Origin: an uncultured Clostridia bacterium
Lineage (GTDB): Bacteria; Bacillota; Clostridia; TANB77; CAG-508
Assembly: GCA_934141445.1 (NCBI GenBank)
Contig: CAKPCF010000026.1
Span: 1-23,062, forward strand
DNA length: 23,062 bases
Direction of reading: 5' to 3'
Shown here piece by piece: positions 1-7,371 of this stretch. The notes beneath the pieces are model-generated. The model did no database searches. It saw only the letters and a program-made list of their open reading frames with translations, and was not told the origin of the DNA. Every line of letters starts with the position of its first letter. The stretch's first letter is position 1. A program made the position numbers and the translations under genes.

Positions 1-12
1 TTATCATCATAA

Positions 13-64
13 GGGTGACATTTCTATAAAATAATTTTGATATCTTATGGGGTGACATTATCAC
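13..64. repeat. GGGTGACATT direct repeats, possible insertion-sequence end
   Basis: GGGTGACATT occurs at 13-22 and again at 50-59, 37 bases apart, and the second copy continues into TATCAC. Repeated short blocks of this kind are typical of the multi-repeat ends of some insertion sequences, for example the IS21 family. From memory, similar GGGTGACATT blocks occur at clostridial transposon ends, but I cannot verify that here. No transposase is visible, so any element lies outside the window or is a remnant. Confidence 0.35.
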
Positions 65-93
65 AAGTTAATCACATCAAGATAAATGACTAG

Positions 94-122
94 TTGACAA
101 AATACAAATGATGATATATAAT
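94..122 (+). promoter_or_regulatory. typA promoter (perfect sigma-A consensus)
   Basis: TTGACA (94-99) and TATAAT (117-122) are separated by exactly 17 bases, which is the full housekeeping consensus. Transcription should begin near 128-130 and give a leader of about 90 bases before typA. Confidence 0.85.
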
Positions 123-124
123 AA

Positions 125-178
125 TATGGTTAAATTTTGTTTTGCTTTAATTGAATTTGCATACATAATTTAACCATA
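125..178 (+). promoter_or_regulatory. Inverted repeat over the typA transcription start and leader
   Basis: TATGGTTAAATT (125-136) and AATTTAACCATA (167-178) form a perfect 12-bp dyad with a 30-base loop. The left arm begins 3 bases after the -10 box, so it spans the predicted start site. It could be an operator or a 5'-end RNA hairpin of the typA mRNA. There is no U-tract after it, so it is not an intrinsic terminator. Confidence 0.5.
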
Positions 179-217
179 ATTTTGTTTCAAATAAATTTTA
201 TATAAAGAGGTAATAAT

Positions 218-2038
218 ATGAATAACCAAAAAATTAGAAATGTAGCAATTATCGCGCACGTTGATCACGGTAAAACAACTCTTGTTGATGCAATGCTTAA
301 ACAAAGTGGTATCTTTAGAGATAATGAACAAGTTGCAGAAAGAGTTATGGATTCAAATGATTTAGAGAAAGAAAGAGGAATTACAATACTTTCAAAAAAT
401 ACAGCTGTACATTATGGAGATATTAAAATCAATATAGTTGATACACCTGGACATGCTGATTTTGGTGGCGAAGTTGAGCGTGTTCTAAAAATGGTAGATG
501 GTGTTGTATTATTGGTAGATTCTTTTGAAGGAGCAATGCCTCAAACAAGAGAAGTATTAAAGAAATCATTAGCTTTAAATCTAAAACCAATAGTAGTTAT
601 CAATAAAATAGATAGACCTGGTGCAAGACCATTACAAGTTGTTGATGATGTTCTAGATTTATTCATTGAACTTGGAGCAAATGATGAACAATTAGAATTC
701 CCTGTTGTTTATGCTTCAGGTAAACAAGGTATTGCTAGCTTGGATTTAGACAAACCAGGAACAGATTTAAAACCTTTATTTGAAACTATTATAAATACTA
801 TTGAACCACCAAAATGTGATTTAGATGGTACAATGCAAATGCTAGTTTCAAATATAGATTATGATGACTATGTTGGAAGAATTGCTATTGGTAGAGTTGA
901 AAGAGGAACAATTCAATTAGGTATGCCAATTGCTATTTGTAAGAAAGATGATAAAATTGAAAATGCAAGAGTAACAAAATTGTATACTTATGATGGATTA
1001 AAGAGAGTTGAAGTTGAAGAAGCATCAGCAGGTGATATTATTGCTTTATCTGGTGTTACAGATATCAATATAGGAGATACAATTTGTGATTATAATAATC
1101 CAGAAAAAATTCCATTTGTTGATATTGATGAACCAACAGTATCTATGACATTTAGTGTAAACAATGGACCTTTTGCTGGTCAAGAAGGACAATTTGTAAC
1201 TTCAAGACATATAAGAGATCGTTTATTTAAAGAATTAGATAGAAATGTAAGTTTAAGAGTTAAAGAAACAGAATCACCAGATTCATTTGAAGTTTCTGGT
1301 AGAGGCGAATTACATTTATCAGTATTAATTGAAACAATGAGAAGAGAAGGATTTGAATTATTAGTTTCAAGACCTAAAGTTATTTTCAAAGAGATTGATG
1401 GTGTTAAATGTGAACCAATGGAAAGATTAGTAGTTAATGTTCCAGATGATTGTGTTGGAAATGTTATTGAAAAACTTGGAAGAAGAAAAGCAGAAATGGT
1501 AAACATGGAACCAGCTGAAATTGGACACACAAAAGTTGAATTCAAAATTCCAGCAAGAGGCTTAATTGGGTACAGAACAGAATTTATGACAGATACTAAA
1601 GGAAATGGAACAATGAGCCATATATTTGATGGATATGAACCATATAAAGGTGATGTTCAAGCTAGAGTAAGAGGTACAATTGTTGCTTTTGAAAGAGGAA
1701 AATCAATTACTTATGGATTATATAATGCACAAGACAAGGGTGAATTATTTATAGGACCTGGTGTAGAAGTTTATGAAGGTATGATTGTTGGTTTAAACTC
1801 AAGAAGTGAAGATCTTGCAATAAATGTATGTAAAGAAAAACACTTAACAAATACTAGAGCTTCAGGTTCAGATGATGCATTAAGATTAGTTCCACCAATT
1901 CAAATGAGTTTGGAAAAAGCTATTGAATTTATTCAAGATGATGAACTTGTTGAGGTAACTCCAAAGAATATTCGTTTAAGAAAGAAGATATTAGACAATA
2001 AGGAAAGAGAAAGAGCTGCTAGAAACGCTGCAAAATAA
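218..2038 (+). CDS. typA: Ribosome-associated translational GTPase TypA/BipA
   Basis: TypA/BipA is an EF-G/LepA-like GTPase that binds the 70S ribosome and supports 50S subunit assembly and growth under cold or other stress. The 606-residue length is normal for the family. The G1 loop AHVDHGKT lies at about 13-20, the switch segment ERGITI at 51-56, DTPGH at 74-78 and NKID at 128-131. Domain II, the EF-G-like domains III and V, and the BipA C-terminal domain follow. That last part includes the conserved run RGLIGYRTEF and ends in a Lys/Arg-rich tail, as in the family. The start is an ATG with AAAGAGG 7 bases upstream. The gene is monocistronic, with its own consensus promoter and terminator. 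Identification is secure; the specific stress role in this organism is inferred. Confidence 0.97.
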   Translation: MNNQKIRNVAIIAHVDHGKTTLVDAMLKQSGIFRDNEQVAERVMDSNDLEKERGITILSKNTAVHYGDIKINIVDTPGHADFGGEVERVLKMVDGVVLLVDSFEGAMPQTREVLKKSLALNLKPIVVINKIDRPGARPLQVVDDVLDLFIELGANDEQLEFPVVYASGKQGIASLDLDKPGTDLKPLFETIINTIEPPKCDLDGTMQMLVSNIDYDDYVGRIAIGRVERGTIQLGMPIAICKKDDKIENARVTKLYTYDGLKRVEVEEASAGDIIALSGVTDINIGDTICDYNNPEKIPFVDIDEPTVSMTFSVNNGPFAGQEGQFVTSRHIRDRLFKELDRNVSLRVKETESPDSFEVSGRGELHLSVLIETMRREGFELLVSRPKVIFKEIDGVKCEPMERLVVNVPDDCVGNVIEKLGRRKAEMVNMEPAEIGHTKVEFKIPARGLIGYRTEFMTDTKGNGTMSHIFDGYEPYKGDVQARVRGTIVAFERGKSITYGLYNAQDKGELFIGPGVEVYEGMIVGLNSRSEDLAINVCKEKHLTNTRASGSDDALRLVPPIQMSLEKAIEFIQDDELVEVTPKNIRLRKKILDNKERERAARNAAK

Positions 2039-2108
2039 TTTAAAAAGCTACAATGAAAATTAAAAGTTGATTTTTATTTGATTAGAATACAACTAAATTT
2101 AAGTATGT

Positions 2109-2152
2109 AAAAGAGAGAAGGTTTATTTTAAAATAAATTCTTCTCTTTTTTG
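2109..2152 (+). terminator. Rho-independent terminator of typA
   Basis: AGAGAAG pairs with CTTCTCT around an inner TTTATTTT/AAAATAAA stem, and a run of six T follows. It lies about 75 bases after the typA stop. Confidence 0.85.
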
Positions 2153-2276
2153 TGTTTACTTGTTTTTTTGCAAAAAAGATGATATAACAATAAAGATAAA
2201 TAATAAAATGTAAAATTATAATTTATATTTATTATTTTAGAGCATTAAAAATGTATCAAAAGGGAGAATTAACATA

Positions 2277-2867
2277 ATGGTAAACTTAGAAGAATTAAAT
2301 AAAGTAAAAGAAAAAGCTTTAGAAGACCATATACCAATAATAATGGATGACACTTTAAAAGTAATTGAAAATATCTTAAAAGAAGAAAAACCTGAAAATA
2401 TTTTAGAAATAGGAACAGCTGTTGGATATTCTGCTAGTCAATTTGCAAGAATAGTTCCAAATGTACACATAGACACTATTGAATTAAGTGAAGAAAGAGT
2501 TAAAGAAGCAAAGGAAAATATAAAGAAAATAGGTGTTGAAGAACAAATAACTATATATCAAGGAAATGCTGTAGAAATATTACCTACATTGAATAAAACT
2601 TATGATATTATTTTCATAGATGCAAATAAAGGAAAATATCCAATATTTTTAGAAGAGGGAATTAGACTTGTAAAAAATAATGGAATAATATTGGCAGATA
2701 ACATATTGTATAAAGGCTATGTTTTAAGTGATTATAATAAACACAAGCAGAGAACAGCTGTGAGACATTTAAGAGAATATATTGCACAAGCAATTGAAGA
2801 TACAAGATTAAGTAGTCAAATTTTAGAAGTTGGAGATGGACTTGCAATATCACGTGTAACAAAATAA
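2277..2867 (+). CDS. SAM-dependent O-methyltransferase, TrmR/YrrM-like
   Basis: This is a class I SAM-dependent O-methyltransferase of the COG4122 type (Methyltransf_3). Members include small-molecule catechol-type enzymes and bacterial TrmR (YrrM), which methylates 5-hydroxyuridine at the tRNA wobble position. The SAM motif EIGTAVGYSA lies at about 44-53, the acidic motif II residue is E69 in TIELSEER, and the likely metal ligands are D115 (FIDANKGKY) and D141-N142 (ADNILYKG). The 196-residue length is slightly short but complete. The start is an ATG with AGGGAG 10 bases upstream. The trhP-type U32 peptidase genes that often accompany trmR are not beside it, so the tRNA role is inferred from family resemblance only. 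It appears to be transcribed alone; I see no convincing terminator after it. Confidence 0.85.
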   Translation: MVNLEELNKVKEKALEDHIPIIMDDTLKVIENILKEEKPENILEIGTAVGYSASQFARIVPNVHIDTIELSEERVKEAKENIKKIGVEEQITIYQGNAVEILPTLNKTYDIIFIDANKGKYPIFLEEGIRLVKNNGIILADNILYKGYVLSDYNKHKQRTAVRHLREYIAQAIEDTRLSSQILEVGDGLAISRVTK

Positions 2868-2919
2868 TGTTTACAGAATAAGATAAAATAAAATATATAA
2901 TAAATTTATAAAATATATA

Positions 2920-2948
2920 TTGACAAAATTTTACAAATATATTGCTAA
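2920..2948 (+). promoter_or_regulatory. Candidate glmU promoter
   Basis: A perfect TTGACA lies at 2920-2925. A poor -10 match, TGCTAA, is 17 bases further on. If used, it would give a leader of about 135 bases. The -10 is weak, so this is tentative. Confidence 0.35.
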
Positions 2949-2962
2949 AAAGTAAAATTTGT
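2923..2962 (+). promoter_or_regulatory. Imperfect dyad in the glmU upstream region
   Basis: ACAAAATTTTAC (2923-2934) pairs with GTAAAATTTGT (2952-2962), giving 11 base pairs with one bulged A and a 17-base loop. It overlaps the candidate promoter, so it may be an operator. It is AT-only apart from its ends, and chance is a real alternative in this base composition. Confidence 0.3.
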
Positions 2963-3092
2963 GATACTTTAAACAAAACAAGCAAAATACTATAAGAATA
3001 TAAAATCAAAAATAAAATTCTAGTAATAAAAATATAGAGTACTAAAATTATATTTTACAAAAATTATTTTGGAAAGGAAAATATAAAATATT

Positions 3093-4379
3093 ATGAAGAT
3101 TTTAGATAGCGAAGAATATGTTGCTACAGTTATTATGGCAGCAGGAAAAGGTACAAGAATGAAATCTAATAAGTCAAAACTTGTACATAAAATTTATGAT
3201 AAAGAATTAGTTAGAAGAGTTGCTGAAGCAGCATATAAAATTGGCTCAGATGAAGTTATTGCAGTAGTTGGTCATTTAAGAGAGCAAGTTCAAGAAGTTC
3301 TAGGAGAAAATGTAAAATATGCTTATCAAGAAGAACTTTTAGGAACTGGTCATGCAGTTATGCAAGCAATACCTTTTTTGAAAGGAAAAAAGGGCAAGGT
3401 TCTTGTTTTAAATGGTGATGTTCCAATAATTAGACCAGAAACTTTAGAGAAACTTCTAGAAAAAAGTGTTTCTAGTAAAGAATATGCTACATTATTAACT
3501 GCTATTTATGAAAATCCTACAGGATATGGTAGAATTATAAGAGATGAAGGTGGCTCTGTAGAAGAAATTGTTGAAGAAAAAGATGCAAAAAGTTATCAAA
3601 AGAAAATAAAAGAAATTAACTCAGGAATTTACTGTTTTGACATTGAAGAATTAGTAAAAGCTTTGGAACTAATTAAACCTAACAATGCACAAGGAGAATA
3701 TTATTTAACTGATGTAATAAAAATAATGAATGATAAAGGCTTAAAGACAGGAGCTGTTATAGTTGAAGATAATACTGAAATTCTTGGAGTTAATGATAGA
3801 GCACAATTAGAATTATTAACTAGAGTTTTGAGAATGAGAATAAATGGTGAACACATGAGAAATGGAGTAACAATAGAAGATGCTGCTTCAACTTATATTT
3901 ATGATGATGTAAAAATTGGAAAAGATACAGTTATTCATCCAAATACAATAATTCAAAATAATGTTATAATAGGTGAAAATTGTGAATTAGGACCTAATGC
4001 TTTCATAAGAGAAGGATGTATTTTAAAAGATAGAGTAAAGATTGGTAACTGTGTTGAAATTAAGAAAACAATTATTGGAGAAGGAACAAAAGTACCTCAT
4101 TTAACATATTTAGGAGATTGTAAAGTAGGAAAAAATGGAAATATTGGTTGTGGTACAATTACATGCAATTATGATGGTGTAAATAAACACCAAACAATTA
4201 TTGGAGATAATGCTTTTATTGGTTCAAATGTTAGCTTAGTAGCACCAGTAAAAATAGGAGATAATGTAGTTGTAGCAGCTGGTTCAACAATCACAGATAA
4301 TATTCCAGATGAAACATTGTCTATAGCAAGAGAAAGACAAATTAACAAAGAGGGATATTATAAGAAGGCTAAAAAATAA
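3093..4379 (+). CDS. glmU: Bifunctional UDP-GlcNAc pyrophosphorylase / GlcN-1-P acetyltransferase GlmU
   Basis: GlmU makes UDP-N-acetylglucosamine, the precursor of peptidoglycan and wall polymers. Its C-terminal domain acetylates glucosamine-1-phosphate and its N-terminal domain transfers UMP from UTP. The nucleotidyltransferase signature AAGKGTRMKS is at 16-25, GTGHAV at 84-89 and NGDVP at 107-111. The C-terminal left-handed beta-helix has hexapeptide repeats from about residue 270, with the acetyltransferase motif HLTYLGD and then NYDGVNKHQT and FIGS. The 428 residues are slightly shorter than the usual 450-460, but both active sites are present. The ATG has GGAAAGGAAA upstream at a rather long spacing. 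The gene is not beside prs or spoVG, its common partners in other Firmicutes, and it ends in a strong terminator. Confidence 0.96.
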   Translation: MKILDSEEYVATVIMAAGKGTRMKSNKSKLVHKIYDKELVRRVAEAAYKIGSDEVIAVVGHLREQVQEVLGENVKYAYQEELLGTGHAVMQAIPFLKGKKGKVLVLNGDVPIIRPETLEKLLEKSVSSKEYATLLTAIYENPTGYGRIIRDEGGSVEEIVEEKDAKSYQKKIKEINSGIYCFDIEELVKALELIKPNNAQGEYYLTDVIKIMNDKGLKTGAVIVEDNTEILGVNDRAQLELLTRVLRMRINGEHMRNGVTIEDAASTYIYDDVKIGKDTVIHPNTIIQNNVIIGENCELGPNAFIREGCILKDRVKIGNCVEIKKTIIGEGTKVPHLTYLGDCKVGKNGNIGCGTITCNYDGVNKHQTIIGDNAFIGSNVSLVAPVKIGDNVVVAAGSTITDNIPDETLSIARERQINKEGYYKKAKK

Positions 4380-4402
4380 TATATATTACTATTGTTTTTA
4401 TA

Positions 4403-4436
4403 AAAAATGGATAAGTTTAAATACTTATCCATTTTT
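4403..4436. terminator. Bidirectional terminator between glmU and the YvlD-like gene
   Basis: AAAAATGGATAAGT and ACTTATCCATTTTT form a perfect 14-bp stem with a TTAAAT loop. T runs on either strand serve both convergent genes. Confidence 0.9.
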
Positions 4437-4466
4437 GCGTTCTATGCTTTTTTATATGAAAATTTA

Positions 4467-4847
4467 CTATGGATTTTGTTCTCCAGGAATTATATAGTCA
4501 ATTACTCCATATATTAAAGCTCCAATAATGGCAGCTACCCAAGAAATTGAATAACCGGCGACAAAAAATTGTGTTGCATACAAGGTAATTACTGCTAAAA
4601 CGAAGCCGACAAAACCTTTTCCAAAAGCAATAGAATGTAGGCCAGTAAATTTAACTATTAAATAATCCATAACAGTTAAAACAATTGCAGATATAGCTAA
4701 AGACCAAATGTTACTTATTGAAAAACCAGGTGTGAAGAAAGCAGTTATTCCTAGAATAATTGCAGCTACTATAAATCTTCCTACAATTTGTCCAACTGTA
4801 CCCATTGAACTATTACTAGATTGTATATCGGTATTATTGTTATTCAT
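4467..4847 (-). CDS. YvlD-like four-helix membrane protein (phage holin 4_2 family)
   Basis: This 126-residue protein has a polar, Asn/Ser-rich N-terminus of about 20 residues and then four hydrophobic segments at roughly 21-40, 43-65, 75-95 and 100-121. The pattern GRFIVAAIILGITAFFTPGF near the start of the first helix and GVIDYIIP near the end fit the COG1950/YvlD family (Phage_holin_4_2). Members are small integral membrane proteins of unclear function. The phage name is historical, and nothing here indicates a lysis cassette. The ATG has AAAGGAG at a good spacing on the minus strand. It is a single gene convergent with glmU. Some relatives belong to cell-envelope stress operons, but no partner gene is next to this one. 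Confidence 0.75.
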   Translation of the reverse strand: MNNNNTDIQSSNSSMGTVGQIVGRFIVAAIILGITAFFTPGFSISNIWSLAISAIVLTVMDYLIVKFTGLHSIAFGKGFVGFVLAVITLYATQFFVAGYSISWVAAIIGALIYGVIDYIIPGEQNP

Positions 4848-5150
4848 TTTATTCTCCTTTCTTTTATATAATAAGCAATTATATAAATTTGATATTGCAA
4901 ATTTTATTTTGATTTATGATATTTACTTTGAAAATTAAAATTTAACAAATGTTTGCATTCTATTAAAATTGCTAAAATTTAAATCTTAAAATAAATATAA
5001 GTATATTTTAATAAATTTTGAAAAAAATATTCATATATTTAATGAAAAAGAAAGCAATGTATATTAGTTTAAAATATTGTAAATTTTTGATTTGAAAAAG
5101 GTTTATAGGTAAAACCAGAAAAACCTAAATATAATTATGAAGGAATAAAA
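4848..5150. other. Divergent intergenic region between the YvlD-like and DUF421 genes
   Basis: This stretch of about 300 bases is extremely AT-rich and has no convincing ORF. Minus-strand TATAAT-like sequences lie within 4865-4890, upstream of the YvlD-like gene, without a good -35. Near 5099-5127 short AGGTTT, AAACC and AAACCT blocks could form a small hairpin just before the DUF421 RBS. I see no recognisable riboswitch. Confidence 0.4.
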
Positions 5151-5825
5151 ATGTTTTTAATATTTGTAAAAAGTATCATTTTGTATACAATTGTGTTAAT
5201 TGTTATGAGATGTATGGGAAAAAGAGAAATAGGACAAATGCAGCCTTTTGAACTTGCAATTGCAATAATGATAGCTGATTTAGCTGCAACGCCAATGACT
5301 GAAATAGGTATACCTTTACTATATGGTTTTATTCCTATATTGGGCTTGTTATTTATGCATATAATAATATCATTGGTAAATTTGAAAAGTATTAAAATGA
5401 GGGAATTGATTTGCGGTAAGCCGAGAATACTTATATATCGAGGTAAAATAGATGAAGATGCAATGAAAATGGAAAATTTTACAATAAATGAATTACAAGA
5501 AAGATTAAGAGTAAATAGTATAAATAATCTAGGTGATGTAGAATTTGCAATACTTGAGACAAGTGGACAAATTAGTGTTGTACAGAAACCAGAAAAAAGA
5601 GCATTAAAACCAGAGGATTTTAATATAGATGCTAAATATGAAGGAATTGCTTATGATTTAGTAATTGATGGGAAGATAATGACTGAAAATTTGAAGAAAA
5701 TAGGAAAAAGCAGAGAGTGGCTAGAAAAAGAAGTTGGAAAATTTAATATGAAACCAGAAGAGGCATTAGTGGTTGTGTTAAATGGTGATAATACAATGTA
5801 TTGCCAAAAGAAGGAGGAAATTTGA
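5151..5825 (+). CDS. DUF421 (YetF-type) membrane protein
   Basis: This 224-residue protein has three N-terminal membrane segments at about 4-20, 33-50 and 56-76, followed by a soluble YetF domain. The family signature RCMGKREIGQMQPFELAIA is at 20-38. The region around GKPRILIYRGK, then NELQERLR and VEFAILETSGQISVV matches the conserved core of DUF421 (COG2323). In Bacillus, YetF-like proteins are linked to spores and envelope stress, but their biochemical role is unknown. The start is an ATG with GAAGGA upstream. The stop codon overlaps the TTG start of the next gene, so the two products are almost certainly made together. Confidence 0.85.
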   Translation: MFLIFVKSIILYTIVLIVMRCMGKREIGQMQPFELAIAIMIADLAATPMTEIGIPLLYGFIPILGLLFMHIIISLVNLKSIKMRELICGKPRILIYRGKIDEDAMKMENFTINELQERLRVNSINNLGDVEFAILETSGQISVVQKPEKRALKPEDFNIDAKYEGIAYDLVIDGKIMTENLKKIGKSREWLEKEVGKFNMKPEEALVVVLNGDNTMYCQKKEEI

Positions 5826-6298
5826 AAAGAATAAAACATGAAATATATATTTTAATTGGTATAATTTTGATTATTACTTTTCTAGAAATATTAACTAATT
5901 GCATTTCTAATAAAAGTGCTGAAAACATATTGGGACAAATGGATAAAATAAAAGAAAGTTTAGACAAAATTGAAGAGAAAGATGAAAGTGAAGAAGTGAA
6001 GCAAGCACTTGTAATTATGGGACAACTAGATAATAATAGTGAAGAAATAGAAGATAATGCCAAAAATATAAAAGCAGATGTGAAAAAACTAAAAGATTCT
6101 TGGTTTAAAGAAGAAGCTAAACTTTCATATTTTTCAGAACATGATGAATTAGAAAAAATAACTTATGCGATAGTTATTTTGGAAGAAAATGTAAATAATA
6201 ATGAGTATGAAGAATCTTTAAATAATTTGATAGAAGCAAAATTTTGGTTAGAGCATGTGAAGGAAAAAGATAGTTTTAAATTAAAAAATATATTTTAA
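5822..6298 (+). CDS. DUF4363-like membrane-anchored helical protein, partner of DUF421
   Basis: The product is 158 residues from a TTG start at 5822. I chose this start because AAGGAGG lies just upstream inside the previous gene and because it overlaps that gene's TGA stop (TTGA), a translational coupling arrangement. A single N-terminal helix at about 7-27 is followed by a hydrophilic, Glu/Lys-rich, mostly helical domain, including the stretch ILGQMDKIKESLDKIEEKDE. Size, layout and the position directly after DUF421 fit DUF4363, which is commonly paired with DUF421 in Clostridia. The helical part should face outside. Function is unknown. Confidence 0.7.
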   Translation: MKRIKHEIYILIGIILIITFLEILTNCISNKSAENILGQMDKIKESLDKIEEKDESEEVKQALVIMGQLDNNSEEIEDNAKNIKADVKKLKDSWFKEEAKLSYFSEHDELEKITYAIVILEENVNNNEYEESLNNLIEAKFWLEHVKEKDSFKLKNIF

Positions 6299-6369
6299 AT
6301 GACTTTATTGAGAATTTGAGCAAATATAATAGAAAATAAGGGTTATATAAATTATATTTTATTATAAAA

Positions 6370-6410
6370 TTAAGACCAAACTATTAAATTGCCTAATAAT
6401 TTGGTCTTAA
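6370..6410. terminator. Terminator between the DUF421 pair and the glycosylation operon
   Basis: TTAAGACCAAA (6370-6380) pairs with TTTGGTCTTAA (6400-6410). After one mismatch a 5-bp inner stem closes on a 7-base loop. Read on the minus strand it is followed by a T-rich tract, so it mainly terminates the glycosyltransferase operon and may also serve the plus-strand pair. Confidence 0.75.
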
Positions 6411-6423
6411 AATAAAGCTTGAT

Positions 6424-7368
6424 CTAATTTTCTTTAGGGTCTTCACTTGTTTCTCTAACAATATATATAGGACGTTTTTTTACTTCTAAATAAGTTTTTG
6501 ATAAATATTGTCCAATAATTCCAAGAGAAAATAATTGAATACCACTTACCATAAAGATAATGCAAACTAAAGATGGCCAGCCACTTGTTGGGTCTCCATA
6601 GATAAGAGTTTTTCCAATTATAACTAATATTAAAAGGAAAGAAATTAAGCAAAATAAAATTCCAAGAACTGATGCAAATATAAGTGGAGTTGTTGAAAAT
6701 GCTGTAATTCCTTCAATAGCATATTTAAATAATTTCCAGAATGACCATTTTGTTTCTCCAGCAACTCTTTGAACATTTTCATATTCAAGCCATTTTACTT
6801 TGTATCCAACAAAACTAAACAATCCTTTTGAATATCTATTATATTCTTTTAAATCTAAAATAGAATTTGTAACTTGTCTTGTCATAAGCATGTAATCTCT
6901 TGCACCATCTACCATTTGAACTTTAGACATTTTATTTATTATTTTGTAAAACATTCTTGCAAAGAAACTACGAATAGGAGGTTCTCCTTTACGAGTAACA
7001 CGTCTAGTACCAACCATATCATATCCTTCATTTTTTATTGCATCATACATTTCTTTTAATAAAGAAGGTGGATCTTGTAAATCAGCATCCATTAAAGTAA
7101 CTAAATTGCCTGTACTAGCTTCTAAACCAGCATACATAGCTGCTTCCTTTCCAAAGTTTCTAGAAAAAGAAATATAACGAACTTTTGGATCATCATTGTG
7201 TAGATGTTTCATAACATTTAAAGTATTATCAGATGAGCCATCATTTACAAAGATATATTCAAATTCCACATTTTCAAAATTTTTAATTTGTTTTTCCATT
7301 TCTGCATAAAATAGTGGTAAAGCTTTTTCTTCGTTAAAACAAGAAACGATAACTGATATTTTATCCAT
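6424..7368 (-). CDS. GtrB/DPM-like family 2 glycosyltransferase with two C-terminal membrane helices
   Basis: This 314-residue enzyme probably transfers a sugar from a nucleotide sugar to undecaprenyl phosphate at the inner face of the membrane. The GT-A fold is seen in VSCFNEE at 8-14, VNDGSSD at 41-47 and the metal-binding DADLQDP at 94-100. Two membrane helices follow at about 230-255 and 266-290, and the C-terminus is cytoplasmic. This matches GtrB, CsbB and YkcC-type proteins. It is the last gene of a minus-strand operon and starts 3 bases after the stop of the gene before it, with AGGAA upstream of the ATG. Its partners look like GT-C enzymes that would use the lipid-linked sugar outside. 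The sugar and acceptor cannot be read from the sequence. No GtrA-like flippase is adjacent. Confidence 0.88.
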   Translation of the reverse strand: MDKISVIVSCFNEEKALPLFYAEMEKQIKNFENVEFEYIFVNDGSSDNTLNVMKHLHNDDPKVRYISFSRNFGKEAAMYAGLEASTGNLVTLMDADLQDPPSLLKEMYDAIKNEGYDMVGTRRVTRKGEPPIRSFFARMFYKIINKMSKVQMVDGARDYMLMTRQVTNSILDLKEYNRYSKGLFSFVGYKVKWLEYENVQRVAGETKWSFWKLFKYAIEGITAFSTTPLIFASVLGILFCLISFLLILVIIGKTLIYGDPTSGWPSLVCIIFMVSGIQLFSLGIIGQYLSKTYLEVKKRPIYIVRETSEDPKEN

Positions 7369-7371
7369 AAT

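Noticed and set aside
2662..3009. 115-codon minus-strand ORF over the end of the methyltransferase gene and the glmU upstream region
   Set aside because: It is an AT-rich low-complexity frame without an RBS, antisense to the methyltransferase and lacking any domain.
4467..4847. Phage holin or prophage signal
   Set aside because: The family name is misleading: YvlD-like proteins are chromosomal, and no endolysin or other phage genes are present.
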